Positions 54,616 to 63,740 of a DNA stretch of 64,000 nt are shown piece after piece. The stretch comes from Alteromonas stellipolaris. Its GTDB lineage: Bacteria > Pseudomonadota > Gammaproteobacteria > Enterobacterales > Alteromonadaceae. The stretch lies in contig NZ_CP013926.1 in the NCBI RefSeq assembly GCF_001562115.1, positions 2,170,001-2,234,000 on the forward strand, given 5' to 3'. Both the position numbers and the translations under genes were made by a program. Numbering within the stretch: the stretch's first letter is position 1; the number at the start of each line of letters is the position of its first letter. The notes under the pieces are model-generated. The model was not told the origin of the DNA and did not search any database. It saw nothing but the letters and a program-made list of their open reading frames with translations.

Positions 54616-55728
54616 ATACTGTGTCTGGTGAATTCTTATCCATTTTGTAAGCGTCCATTTCTCACCGTTAGCCACTGGCGCGCCAAGGTGCAGACTCAAT
54701 TTTAGTATCTCATTATTTTCATCAATATTTTTAAAAGAAACAATGGTTCCCTGTTCAGGCTTTATTTTAACGTCTATTTTCGGGAAATGTGTTTCGCCGT
54801 CACTACTCATAGAATTCAAATACGCAAGGACGGTGTGAGCCCGTTGCCCCCCTTCCTCAATTAGCTCAGTTTGTTGGCACTGTTTATGAGAAAAAGCATC
54901 ATAATGCGCTTTGTATTCTTGGCCTTTTTGGTAGCGCAATAAATTCAAAGGCTCACCATGGGATGTTTTAGTTTTTGAGATATTTGCCATTCGTGTATCT
55001 ATATCTCTCACAATCCAATCTGCCATTTCAGACAAAATAACGCCAACGTCACTTGTGCGGATAGAATCTACCAAAGGACTTCCATCTGCAGGGTTAGCTA
55101 CCATGGAGCGGGTTAACAGTGGTATAAAACGTTGCTGTAAATAACGACACTCAAATGCTGACAATGCATTTTTAACACGAACTAATGATATATCTTCGTT
55201 AAGCATTTCATGTTCAAGTGAGCGTAATTTTGCTTCTCGAGCTCGAATAGCACGTTCAATACTACTTTCATCCAAAGGCTCAAGAGACGTACTTACCAAC
55301 ACTCTGTCATCGTTAACAAGTTGCCGGTAAATATTCGGAGACAACTTCGCCATAACACTGACAATTTGAAGATATACTTTTTCCTCTTCAGAGCACCAAC
55401 AAGATAGCACTAGCAAAGATTCTGCATGTCCACTCTGCGCTAAAGCTACAAGTTCACTTATGACGCTGCGACTAAAGTTTTCTTCAACATAGAATCGAGT
55501 GATTAGCGCCGTGTGATATCGCACCGTGGGATGCTGAGCATTTGGGATAGACTGAAGATAAATAAGTGCAAATTTTGCGTCACTACGCACCTTATAATAG
55601 GCAAAATCTAAGGCAGCATAAATGTTGCCTAGTTTACCGGCTTCACCAAGCAATGCCATAGACTTATCAATGGCGCCTTGCTGTTGATGATACTGAGCCT
55701 GGTCAAGCAACTGCTGTACTGAATTCAC
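54592..55728 (-). CDS. Prolyl-4-hydroxylase-type 2OG-Fe(II) oxygenase with helical N-terminus
   Basis: A 378-aa protein. The N-terminal half (about 1-190) is a helical repeat region (Sel1/TPR-like: QLLDQAQYHQQQGAIDKSMALLGEAGKLG). The C-terminal domain is P4H-like: LLRYQKGQEYKAHYDAF (His-x-Asp), VLAYLNSM, GETHFPKID, GTIVSFKN and LSLHLGAPVANGEKWTLTKWIR (distal His, Lys for 2OG). It follows the receptor gene terminator. The C-terminal five residues are encoded by a tandem repeat that also creates the stop codon. Confidence 0.83.
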   Translation of the reverse strand: MNSVQQLLDQAQYHQQQGAIDKSMALLGEAGKLGNIYAALDFAYYKVRSDAKFALIYLQSIPNAQHPTVRYHTALITRFYVEENFSRSVISELVALAQSGHAESLLVLSCWCSEEEKVYLQIVSVMAKLSPNIYRQLVNDDRVLVSTSLEPLDESSIERAIRAREAKLRSLEHEMLNEDISLVRVKNALSAFECRYLQQRFIPLLTRSMVANPADGSPLVDSIRTSDVGVILSEMADWIVRDIDTRMANISKTKTSHGEPLNLLRYQKGQEYKAHYDAFSHKQCQQTELIEEGGQRAHTVLAYLNSMSSDGETHFPKIDVKIKPEQGTIVSFKNIDENNEILKLSLHLGAPVANGEKWTLTKWIRIHQTQYGILTHGN

Positions 55729-55740
55729 AATTTACCCTCA

Positions 55741-55768
55741 TAAAAAAGGCCTCATAAGAGGCCTTTGT
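55741..55768 (-). terminator. Intrinsic terminator after the TonB receptor gene
   Basis: Minus-strand AAAGGCCTC-TTAT-GAGGCCTTT followed by TTT. It ends the receptor transcript. Confidence 0.85.
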
Positions 55769-55791
55769 AAAATGCAATTAAATGCCTGTGC

Positions 55792-58629
55792 TTAGAAGTC
55801 TACGTTAATACGACCGTAGAAGAAACGTCCAGGAATTTCATACATTGAAGGATCGAAGCTGTTTGCAAATGTAGTGTAAGAAATTTCAGGATCTGCATCC
55901 CACAAGTTGTTAACACCAAATGTCAAACGAAGGTTCTCTGTTACTGAGTAACCTACTGAAGCGTCATGGTAAGCCATCGCATCAAGTTCGTTGAAGCTGT
56001 CTTTAGACTCAAGACTTCCATCTTCAGCAAACACGCTTACGCCTGGATCACTACACAATGTATCTTCTAGGTAGTTACCTGCATCATCTGTATCGTCATC
56101 GAATGAACATGCTTCGGTAGTTCCGCCAATGAAGCGAACTAGGTAGTTAGCAGTCCAATCTTCGTATGCCCAAGTAACAGATAGGTTAGTACGGATACGA
56201 GGAATAACGTCACGGTCAAATGCTTTACCAGCATCGTTCTCTGAGATTGACTCACCTGTTACAGGGTCAACAAAGATACTAGTACGCTCGTCTACATAAG
56301 TACCGTCCCAGTTTACTCGGAAGTCACCGTATTCAGTGTCGAAGTTATACGCTACGTTATAATCGAAACCAGATGTCGTTTGACCACCAAGGTTAACAAG
56401 GCCGTTGAACAACTCAGTTACAACACCGCCGCTATTACGTTCGATTAGAGAACAGAAAGTAGTACCAGTAGTTGCACAAGCATCTAGGATACGTTGAGCA
56501 CCAACGGTTGATACTGCGTTGTCCACTTCAATGTCGAATACGTCAAATGTGATTGACAGACCTTCAACTTGAGCTGGTGAGTATACGAAACCATATGTAA
56601 AGCTTTCTGCTTCTTCAGGTGCTAAATCTGCATTACCACCAACCGTAGTTCTGATCTGAGGGTTAGGTTGCTCGTAAGCAGCAGGAATACCAGCACAGCC
56701 AGGGCTGTTGGCATTTGCAGCTTCACCGCCATTACATGGATCGATTAGCGTTGCGAAACTGTCGCTGTTACCTAGGAACAATTCAGATAGCGAAGGTGCA
56801 CGGAATGCTTCAGACCATGTACCACGAACTAATACGTCTTCATTGATGCGCCATTTCAAACCAACTTTTGAGTTTGTAGTGTCGCCGAAGTTGCTGTAGT
56901 CAGAGTAACGAGTAGCAAGTTCTAAATCTAATTGCTCAATAAACTCAACATCTGAGATAAGAGGGATAGCAACTTCTAAGTAAACTTCTTCAACACTGAA
57001 TGAACCAGAAGTAGGTTGACGAGAGTTACCAGAAGTAATACCAGCTGCAATTAATGCATCAGGTTGGTCGTAACCTGACTGCCAGCGTTTTTCGTAACCA
57101 GCAGCAAATGCAAGATAACCAGCAGGTAGTTCAAAAACTTCACCTGAGATATTTGCTGAGTAACTTTCTAACGTAGAGTTAGCTGCATCTTGTGCAGTAA
57201 ACTGAATGTAATCAAGCATTTCTTGCGTGATTGTACCTTCGCCGATAGCAGTCGCACCACCGAAGAAGTTTAATGGCACACAACCATCAGTAGCAGCACA
57301 GGTATCAACGTCACCCAAGGCTAGTGCTACGCGGTCCATGTTAAGAAGACCGTCAGTTAGCGTATTCTGAGTAATGTCTGCATACGTGTAAGTTGCATCC
57401 CAGTAGTACTCTTGGTCGCCCAGTTCAATAACACCGTCAAAGCCACCATTGAATTGGAACTGATCAACGTTTTGAGCAAATTCACGGTAACCCGCTTCCA
57501 TCATACGACGGCCAGCGAAGAACAAGCTGTTCGCTTCACCGAAACCAGCAGTGTCGGTTAAATCAAGACCTGTTGGGTTATAAGGGTTATTTGCAGCAAT
57601 TGTTACACCAGATGTACCTGCAGCGTTACCGATAAATAAAGGTGTTGGAGCAAGAAGCTGTGAAGAACGTCTGTTGCCGTAGAAACCAGTTACGTTAACA
57701 GAAACGTTATCTGTTAATTCGTAACGACCTTGTGAGTAAAGGTTAATACGCTCTTGAGGAGTAGAAAGGTAGTTAAGAGGTGCAAAGTTAAATGCACTGC
57801 TACCAGTCCAAGGAATCAATCCGCCTTGACCATCGTTTTGAACGTTGAATGAAGTAGCTTCATCATCGAAATACCAAAAACGACCATTAGGAGTACCTGA
57901 TGAACCGCCGTAGCCAGTAGGAGCACCAAATACTGGTACTGCAGAAATCTCACGATCTCCTGCGAATGTTGGCTCTTCTTCTACGTAACTTACGTTGAAG
58001 TATACGTTACCTCTGTCATTAGCAACACCGAAACCGATATCCCACGATTCTTTGTTACCGTCGCCTTCATCGTATTGACCAAGGTAGCCAGAAGCGTGAA
58101 CGCCTTCAAAATCTTGACGAGTGATAATGTTCACAACACCTGCAACAGCATCTGAACCATATACCGCTGATGCACCGTCTTTAAGTACTTCGATACGCTC
58201 GATGATAGAAGAAGGAATGTTGTTAAGGTCAACAGAACCGGTAAGGCCTGGAGCCCAACGTTTACCGTTTACAAGAACAAGAGTACGGTTAGAACCGATA
58301 CCACGAATGTTAATAGTAGTTGTACCATTACCACCGTTGTTGTTATTGGTGTTGATTGCTGAACCAGCAGATGGGATAGCTTGAAGTACGTCACCGATTG
58401 AAGTGATACCGAATTTTTCGATATCTACACGAGTCATAACCGTTACTGGGTTAGCACCTTCGATGTCTGTACGACGGATACGAGAACCAGTTACTTCGAT
58501 TTTTTCAACAGAATCGGCTGCTTCTTCGGCTTCTTGTGCAGCAACTGCACCAGAAAAACCTATCGTCGACACCGCGCCGAACGCGCAGGCCAACCTAACT
58601 GACTTAGCCAGCTTAGAATTTGTAAACAT
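55792..58629 (-). CDS. Large TonB-dependent receptor (945 aa)
   Basis: Outer-membrane receptor. The signal peptide MFTNSKLAKSVRLACAFGAVSTIGFSGAVAA is followed by a TonB-box-like SVEKIEVTGSRI, the plug domain (about 55-175: NPVTVMTRVDIEKFGITSIGDVLQ, VLVNGKRWAPGL, IERIEVLKDGASAVYGSDAVAGVVNIIT) and a long barrel ending FFYGRINVDF. Two internal cysteine-rich loops (CAATDGCVPLNFFGG) occur. The PNPxV/ADSVEK type is common in Alteromonadales for peptides, glycans or chitin oligomers; the substrate is unknown. A terminator follows directly. Confidence 0.9.
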   Translation of the reverse strand: MFTNSKLAKSVRLACAFGAVSTIGFSGAVAAQEAEEAADSVEKIEVTGSRIRRTDIEGANPVTVMTRVDIEKFGITSIGDVLQAIPSAGSAINTNNNNGGNGTTTINIRGIGSNRTLVLVNGKRWAPGLTGSVDLNNIPSSIIERIEVLKDGASAVYGSDAVAGVVNIITRQDFEGVHASGYLGQYDEGDGNKESWDIGFGVANDRGNVYFNVSYVEEEPTFAGDREISAVPVFGAPTGYGGSSGTPNGRFWYFDDEATSFNVQNDGQGGLIPWTGSSAFNFAPLNYLSTPQERINLYSQGRYELTDNVSVNVTGFYGNRRSSQLLAPTPLFIGNAAGTSGVTIAANNPYNPTGLDLTDTAGFGEANSLFFAGRRMMEAGYREFAQNVDQFQFNGGFDGVIELGDQEYYWDATYTYADITQNTLTDGLLNMDRVALALGDVDTCAATDGCVPLNFFGGATAIGEGTITQEMLDYIQFTAQDAANSTLESYSANISGEVFELPAGYLAFAAGYEKRWQSGYDQPDALIAAGITSGNSRQPTSGSFSVEEVYLEVAIPLISDVEFIEQLDLELATRYSDYSNFGDTTNSKVGLKWRINEDVLVRGTWSEAFRAPSLSELFLGNSDSFATLIDPCNGGEAANANSPGCAGIPAAYEQPNPQIRTTVGGNADLAPEEAESFTYGFVYSPAQVEGLSITFDVFDIEVDNAVSTVGAQRILDACATTGTTFCSLIERNSGGVVTELFNGLVNLGGQTTSGFDYNVAYNFDTEYGDFRVNWDGTYVDERTSIFVDPVTGESISENDAGKAFDRDVIPRIRTNLSVTWAYEDWTANYLVRFIGGTTEACSFDDDTDDAGNYLEDTLCSDPGVSVFAEDGSLESKDSFNELDAMAYHDASVGYSVTENLRLTFGVNNLWDADPEISYTTFANSFDPSMYEIPGRFFYGRINVDF

Positions 58630-58692
58630 GTGTTGTCTCCCTGGACCACTAAAGCTTGTTTAGTGTGTATTTCTAAAATCGTTTATAACGAA

Positions 58693-58731
58693 TTATTATT
58701 AGTAAGGTCAAAGCCTCACTAAGATAATAAA
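58693..58731. promoter_or_regulatory. Imperfect long inverted repeat upstream of the receptor gene
   Basis: TTATTATTAGTAAGG is followed by 6 nt and CCTCACTAAGATAATAA, an imperfect palindrome over 39 bp in the 300-bp gap before the receptor. It may be an operator or a 5' UTR hairpin. Nothing else is evident in this gap. Confidence 0.35.
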
Positions 58732-58929
58732 CACAACAAGCGTAAACGGTCAACTGAGATCGGGAGTGGAATAATTAAAAGTTCAATTTTTTTCGTTTAT
58801 TTTTCCTTTTTCTGTAAATGTTTACTTACAATTTACATAAGAACTACATTTCGCTGTGCATTTTTCAAGCAACACTGACGAAACGTCATATTTACACGAT
58901 AAGATACACAAATTTGATTAAAAGACTTT

Positions 58930-60390
58930 TTACAGATTCCTATAAAGTTCTTGAAATGGTTCTGGAATAGTAAAGGTATGAGTATTTATCTTGTTAAGCG
59001 GCTGCCTAATTTGAGACATACTTGCAGTTTTTACAACTGTCGGCGTTTTATGGAAATATGTGTGATTGTTTTCGTAATTTAGACCAATTGAATTAAATAC
59101 TCTGTGGAGCACTAATTCAGGTTCTGCCTTCAACGCTTCGAGTTCAACCAGCTCTATTTTGATAATCGTTTGTAGTTTCTCTATTGCTTTATTGTCCATT
59201 TGAATCGCTCGCTTAACTGAGGGAACGTCAAAAGACCAATGCAAATTGCTGCTAAAAAAGGTTTTGTAGATTGACCATGCATTCTCAAGCTCGTTTCGCC
59301 TAGTCGCGATAAATTTAGCGTTAGGAAAGACTCGCTGTATCATCAAAACAATATGACTGTTGTTTAAACTTTTATTGACGCATACGTTTTCTGTACACCC
59401 TAACTCTCTCGCAATCCGCTCGTACTCTTTTGCAATTGCTTTTAGTTCAACTTTTTGACAATTGAGTATGGTGTCTAAATCGTAAGCTGAATTTTTCTTT
59501 TTAAGTACTGTGTCACAGGCAATAGTAAATGCATCCGTTTCACCAACTGAGCTAACACCTTTATCTGAGCACAAAATATTGTTCAACAAGGTGGTACCAG
59601 AACGGGGTAGTCCCATTATAAATACTGGCGTGAAAGCATTCGATGTTAATGCATTCGATGTAAAGCTACTCTGCTCAGTATCGCTTTCAGTATCTTTTAA
59701 TACCTTGGTAATTTTTGTGTAGTTCGCATCTATGTTGAAAGTCGTTGTGGGGGCATTTGAGTTTGTGATTTGCCTCATAGCATTTGCTGATTTCTCATAA
59801 AAAACGAACGCGCTTTTCTCATCACCATTTAACCAATTTACATTTCCCATAGCGTTTAGAAAGCAAGCTTTAGATACATTGTTAGGCAACTGATTAAATT
59901 TTACCGTTTGCGCACTAATAAAATTTTGAAAATCAGGTTGAGCGATCACATTTTGCAGAGTTGATAGCATGTGCCACGCTTCGCCCGCTAAAGGTGCCTT
60001 TTCAACCACCTTTTTAAGCAATGTTTCTGCTTCTTCAAGTTCGCCTTTTTGATAAGCAAATACACCTGTGATATGAAGTGCTGCAACTGATGTCGGAGCC
60101 TTGTTCGCCCACTGTTTTGCGCTCTGGTATGCATCATCATCTTTACCACAATCGGCTAGCATGCCAAGTTGCTTTGCTATTGTCGTATCTTCACACTTTG
60201 ATTGATCTAGCATATGTAAACACTTAACAGCTAAATCATAGCATCCAACTGTCATCGCCAAACGCGCTACTCCTAACCAGTTTTCTTTGAGTTCTAACTC
60301 AGTATTCAAAAAACCGGTAATTAAAGAAACAACCAATGTTTGGTCCATTGCTCGCGTTGCGTGCACTAATTTCTGTAGTTCTAGTTTCAT
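58930..60390 (-). CDS. TPR-sulfotransferase fusion protein
   Basis: A 486-aa protein. Residues about 30-215 are TPR-like helices (SVAALHITGVFAYQKGELEEAETLLKKV). Residues about 255-486 are a sulfotransferase domain with the PAPS-binding loop FIMGLPRSGTTLL (PRSGTT at 262-267) and a later FPNAKFIATRRNELENAWSIYKTFF segment that supplies the 3'-phosphate contact. It transfers sulfate from PAPS to a hydroxyl, amine or tyrosine. It is between two receptor genes on the same strand and followed by its own promoter region for the first of them. Confidence 0.85.
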   Translation of the reverse strand: MKLELQKLVHATRAMDQTLVVSLITGFLNTELELKENWLGVARLAMTVGCYDLAVKCLHMLDQSKCEDTTIAKQLGMLADCGKDDDAYQSAKQWANKAPTSVAALHITGVFAYQKGELEEAETLLKKVVEKAPLAGEAWHMLSTLQNVIAQPDFQNFISAQTVKFNQLPNNVSKACFLNAMGNVNWLNGDEKSAFVFYEKSANAMRQITNSNAPTTTFNIDANYTKITKVLKDTESDTEQSSFTSNALTSNAFTPVFIMGLPRSGTTLLNNILCSDKGVSSVGETDAFTIACDTVLKKKNSAYDLDTILNCQKVELKAIAKEYERIARELGCTENVCVNKSLNNSHIVLMIQRVFPNAKFIATRRNELENAWSIYKTFFSSNLHWSFDVPSVKRAIQMDNKAIEKLQTIIKIELVELEALKAEPELVLHRVFNSIGLNYENNHTYFHKTPTVVKTASMSQIRQPLNKINTHTFTIPEPFQELYRNL

Positions 60391-60400
60391 ATGCCTAAAT

Positions 60401-60427
60401 AAAAGCCCAGCATGAGCTGGGCTTTTT
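60401..60427 (-). terminator. Intrinsic terminator after the Oar-like receptor gene
   Basis: Minus-strand AAGCCCAGC-TCAT-GCTGGGCTT followed by TT. It lies between the receptor and sulfotransferase genes. Confidence 0.85.
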
Positions 60428-60440
60428 CATTACTCAATTA

Positions 60441-63413
60441 TTAAAATGTAACTTCAACACTGAAACGCACGTAACGTGGCGTTTGGAAAGAAGTTGGTAG
60501 GCCATAACTAGGGTTAGATTCACCGCGAGCAATATAGCCAAATGGAGCAAATTGTTCTCCGTCCTCATATCCTGATAGTCGTTCATTAACTTCATTCAAT
60601 TGTGTTGCTTCATCATTATTGAACACATTGAAGATATCAGCACGAAGAGCAATATCAGCTTCTTCAAGTTCTATCAAATATTTAGCGCTTAAATCAAGGT
60701 TCCAAACATTTGGTGTTCTACCTTGAGAGCCACGAGGAGCAATCTCACCTTCATAAACGAATGATTCTGCATCATATAGAGACGCAAATACATCAGTTGG
60801 GTGGTAACCAAATGAGCTTAGTGGGCGGCCCGATGTCCAACGGAAATTAGCGCCTAACGAGAAATTTTCTGTTAATTGATACGCACCATTTAATTTAAAT
60901 GAGTGGCGACGATCATTAGGAAGATTACCAGAAGCTCCGTTCGTTAACCCTGGTTGGTCAAAGTTAGTCGTTAATCCAGAATCGTCCTGATCATTGTCTG
61001 AACGAACGAAACCTTCATTGTTGCCCCAACTATGGCTCCACGTATAGGTAAAGCTCATCATCCACACGTCATCCCATGCACGGTCGACAGTGAAATCAAC
61101 AGAAGCATATTGGCGCTCCGCTTCAGGATAACCTAGCATATCTGCAGGAATAGTATATGTTCCAAAAGGAACTGGGCCGTCACCATCTGGATCAGTAGTG
61201 ATTGTTACATCGTTGCCCGGGTTGGTTAGCACGTAGTAGTGGAAGCCAGAGTCACACATAGTACAAGAGGAACCAAACTCTTGCTCAATAAACTCGTTAA
61301 AGCCTGCATCAATTGCAATGTCTTCTAGTGAACTACCAAGGTCACGGTAAGTGGCTTTAACACCAAAGCTCCATGATTCATTAAGTACTTGCTCGTAACC
61401 AAGTATGAATTCATCTTGATACATTGGGTCTAAATCGGCATTAACCGTTTCTGTTGTGCTCTTGAGTGTGCCATCAGAGTATACCGTCATGCCACCAACC
61501 TCATCACCTAGTACTGGTGTGAAATCAGCGTTAATTGACTCTACTTCATAGTACTGTCGAGTATAAAGTTCATCACCCGCTAAACGGATGTTTGTATTTG
61601 TCGCAACTGGAAGGTAGTAACGACCATAGTTAGCAAAAATTTTGCTTTCGCCATCACCTTTAACGTCCCAACTAAGCCCTAGACGAGGAGCCCACTGGTC
61701 AGTAACGTCAACAAATTTATCACCTGCTTTGTTGTAGTTTTCAAAGCTCTCATTACGCAAGCCGATACGTGCTGTAATATTATCAGTTACGGTCCAAGTA
61801 TCTTCGATATAGTACGCGAAGCTTTTCGTTTCAAAATCGCCTTGGTTTATGTAGTACTCTTGACGAACTAAGCAATCTTCGTTTCCTGCTTCATCAAGAT
61901 TAGCACCACAGTTTTCATAGCGATAGGCTACACCACCGGCTCTTTGAGTATTTTCAGACGCTTCTAGATCTTCGTTATCCACACCAAATTTCAACACGTG
62001 GTCAGCATTGACATACCATTCAACATCAAAACGAATAGCTGTACGCTTATCTTCTTGAATAGAAGGTGTAGCTAAACCGTATGCGCCGTATTCGACATTT
62101 GTAAATCTGTCGAAAATAACAGGAGCATCACCAAGCGGATTACTTCCATCATTTAAATTACTGTAGCTTGTTTCGTTAATTGAGTATTGGGTGCTAATAG
62201 TAATATCATCGGTAATAATACCTGTGTACTGAATACCCCAAGTTTTACCACCTCGCTCTAAGGTATAATTACCTAAAGAGTTTCCTACTTCATCTGAATC
62301 AGGGCTGTATAAGAACTTTTCAGATTCAAGCTCTTCGGTATTGTCCCATGCTGTAATTTCTAGGATGTGCTCTGGCGTAATGTACCAGTCGAGCTTTGCA
62401 CTTAGTAATGTATCGTTACCTTCGCGATCATAAATTACTGCAGTATCACCATAATCTCTTTGACGAAGTTTTTGGTTAATTAAACCGAAAAAGAAAAGCT
62501 TATCTTCAACAAGTGCGCCGCTAGCCCACAAGTTTACATTTGTTTCACTGCGCTCATCTTCTTTGAATACTTCATAATAAGCTGTTCCTGCTTCGTCAGC
62601 ATCAGCCTGGGTTCTATAAAAGACGTCAGGGCTATGTGCTCTTAACGCAGCTGGCTCGTAGTAAGCGCTCGCGCCCCACTTAAATTCGTTGCTACCACTC
62701 TTCGTTCTTGCGTTAATAACACCGCCCGTAGAACGGCCATATTCAGCAGAGTAGCCACCTGTCTTCACTTCAAACGATTCATACATTTCAAATGGAAGTT
62801 CAGAACCACCAAGACCGTTTCTGAAGTTAGTTACGTTAATACCATTTACGTAATAAACGTTTTCACCTACAGATGAACCACCAAAGGAAGCATAGTTCCC
62901 GAAGTCGGAGTCACCAGATACCGTACCTGGCGCTAAAAGCGCGACAGAAGCGATATCACGTGGCACAGGAACTTTTGCAATGAAATCTTGGTCTACATAA
63001 AGCTGTGATTCGCTTGAAGTAACATCAATATTCGAAATTGACGTTCCGCTTACTGAAATTCGCTCAATATCCCCAGATTCTAATGCCACATCTAAGTTAG
63101 TTCTTCCTGATGGACGCACTGTAAATTGCTTTTCCTGAGCAACTGTAAACCCAGCTTTTTGAGCTGAAAGGCTGTATTGGCCTGGTGGTAACAATGGAAA
63201 AGTGAATCGTCCATCTGAATCTGTCACAACACTACGTGTTAGACCTGTTTCAAGGTTGATAATTGTGACTTCAACATCACCAAGTAATTGGTTAGTACTT
63301 GCAGAAACAGAGGTACCAACAATAGTACCTTTTGACTCTTGTGCGAATGAAGGTGCAGCAACACCTAAAGACGCTGCTACAGCTAATGCTGTGAGCGTTT
63401 TATTATTTATCAT
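60441..63413 (-). CDS. Oar-like TonB-dependent receptor with N-terminal carboxypeptidase-regulatory-like domain
   Basis: A 990-aa outer-membrane receptor. A signal peptide (cleaved near SFAQ) is followed by an Ig-like CarboxypepD_reg domain (about 28-110: GDVEVTIINLETGLTRSVVTDSDGRF, PPGQYSLSAQKAGF), a plug with a PRDIASVALLAPG segment and VYYVNGINVTNFRNGLGGSEL, GVINARTKSGSNEFKWG, and a long barrel ending RYVRFSVEVTF. The layout is that of Oar/OmpA-related receptors, often found with secreted peptidases or peptide uptake. It is the largest protein here and adjoins a TPR-sulfotransferase. Substrate unknown. Confidence 0.9.
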   Translation of the reverse strand: MINNKTLTALAVAASLGVAAPSFAQESKGTIVGTSVSASTNQLLGDVEVTIINLETGLTRSVVTDSDGRFTFPLLPPGQYSLSAQKAGFTVAQEKQFTVRPSGRTNLDVALESGDIERISVSGTSISNIDVTSSESQLYVDQDFIAKVPVPRDIASVALLAPGTVSGDSDFGNYASFGGSSVGENVYYVNGINVTNFRNGLGGSELPFEMYESFEVKTGGYSAEYGRSTGGVINARTKSGSNEFKWGASAYYEPAALRAHSPDVFYRTQADADEAGTAYYEVFKEDERSETNVNLWASGALVEDKLFFFGLINQKLRQRDYGDTAVIYDREGNDTLLSAKLDWYITPEHILEITAWDNTEELESEKFLYSPDSDEVGNSLGNYTLERGGKTWGIQYTGIITDDITISTQYSINETSYSNLNDGSNPLGDAPVIFDRFTNVEYGAYGLATPSIQEDKRTAIRFDVEWYVNADHVLKFGVDNEDLEASENTQRAGGVAYRYENCGANLDEAGNEDCLVRQEYYINQGDFETKSFAYYIEDTWTVTDNITARIGLRNESFENYNKAGDKFVDVTDQWAPRLGLSWDVKGDGESKIFANYGRYYLPVATNTNIRLAGDELYTRQYYEVESINADFTPVLGDEVGGMTVYSDGTLKSTTETVNADLDPMYQDEFILGYEQVLNESWSFGVKATYRDLGSSLEDIAIDAGFNEFIEQEFGSSCTMCDSGFHYYVLTNPGNDVTITTDPDGDGPVPFGTYTIPADMLGYPEAERQYASVDFTVDRAWDDVWMMSFTYTWSHSWGNNEGFVRSDNDQDDSGLTTNFDQPGLTNGASGNLPNDRRHSFKLNGAYQLTENFSLGANFRWTSGRPLSSFGYHPTDVFASLYDAESFVYEGEIAPRGSQGRTPNVWNLDLSAKYLIELEEADIALRADIFNVFNNDEATQLNEVNERLSGYEDGEQFAPFGYIARGESNPSYGLPTSFQTPRYVRFSVEVTF

Positions 63414-63688
63414 GTATTTCCCCGGCTTTATATTCGCCCTTCATCGGTAACCGTAAATTATTGATGAGAGCAGACTTTTAAATTTTATTAAACTAACCAT
63501 TAAACTATTCTAAACGATTGTTTTTTATACGGATTTTAATAAATATCCGAAAGTATAATTGACATATTCAGAGGGGGTAAATCAAGTGTGAAGTGGATTT
63601 TTGTCGACGAGCGACAGTGCAGTGAAGTAGGGAAATTACACGTGAGCTATTGTGTTAATTGGCTTTGCAGGATATTTAAGAAGTTCCT

Positions 63689-63719
63689 CATTTGCGACGA
63701 ATTACATTCGTCGCAAATG
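63689..63719. repeat. Perfect 14-bp inverted repeat
   Basis: CATTTGCGACGAAT-TAC-ATTCGTCGCAAATG is exact. It lies 22 nt after the tryptophan dioxygenase stop and has no T tract on either side, so it is not a standard terminator. It may be an operator, a non-canonical terminator or a REP-like element. The rest of 63414-63740 shows no gene. Confidence 0.75.
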
Positions 63720-63740
63720 CAGAAATGTCGCATTTTTCGT

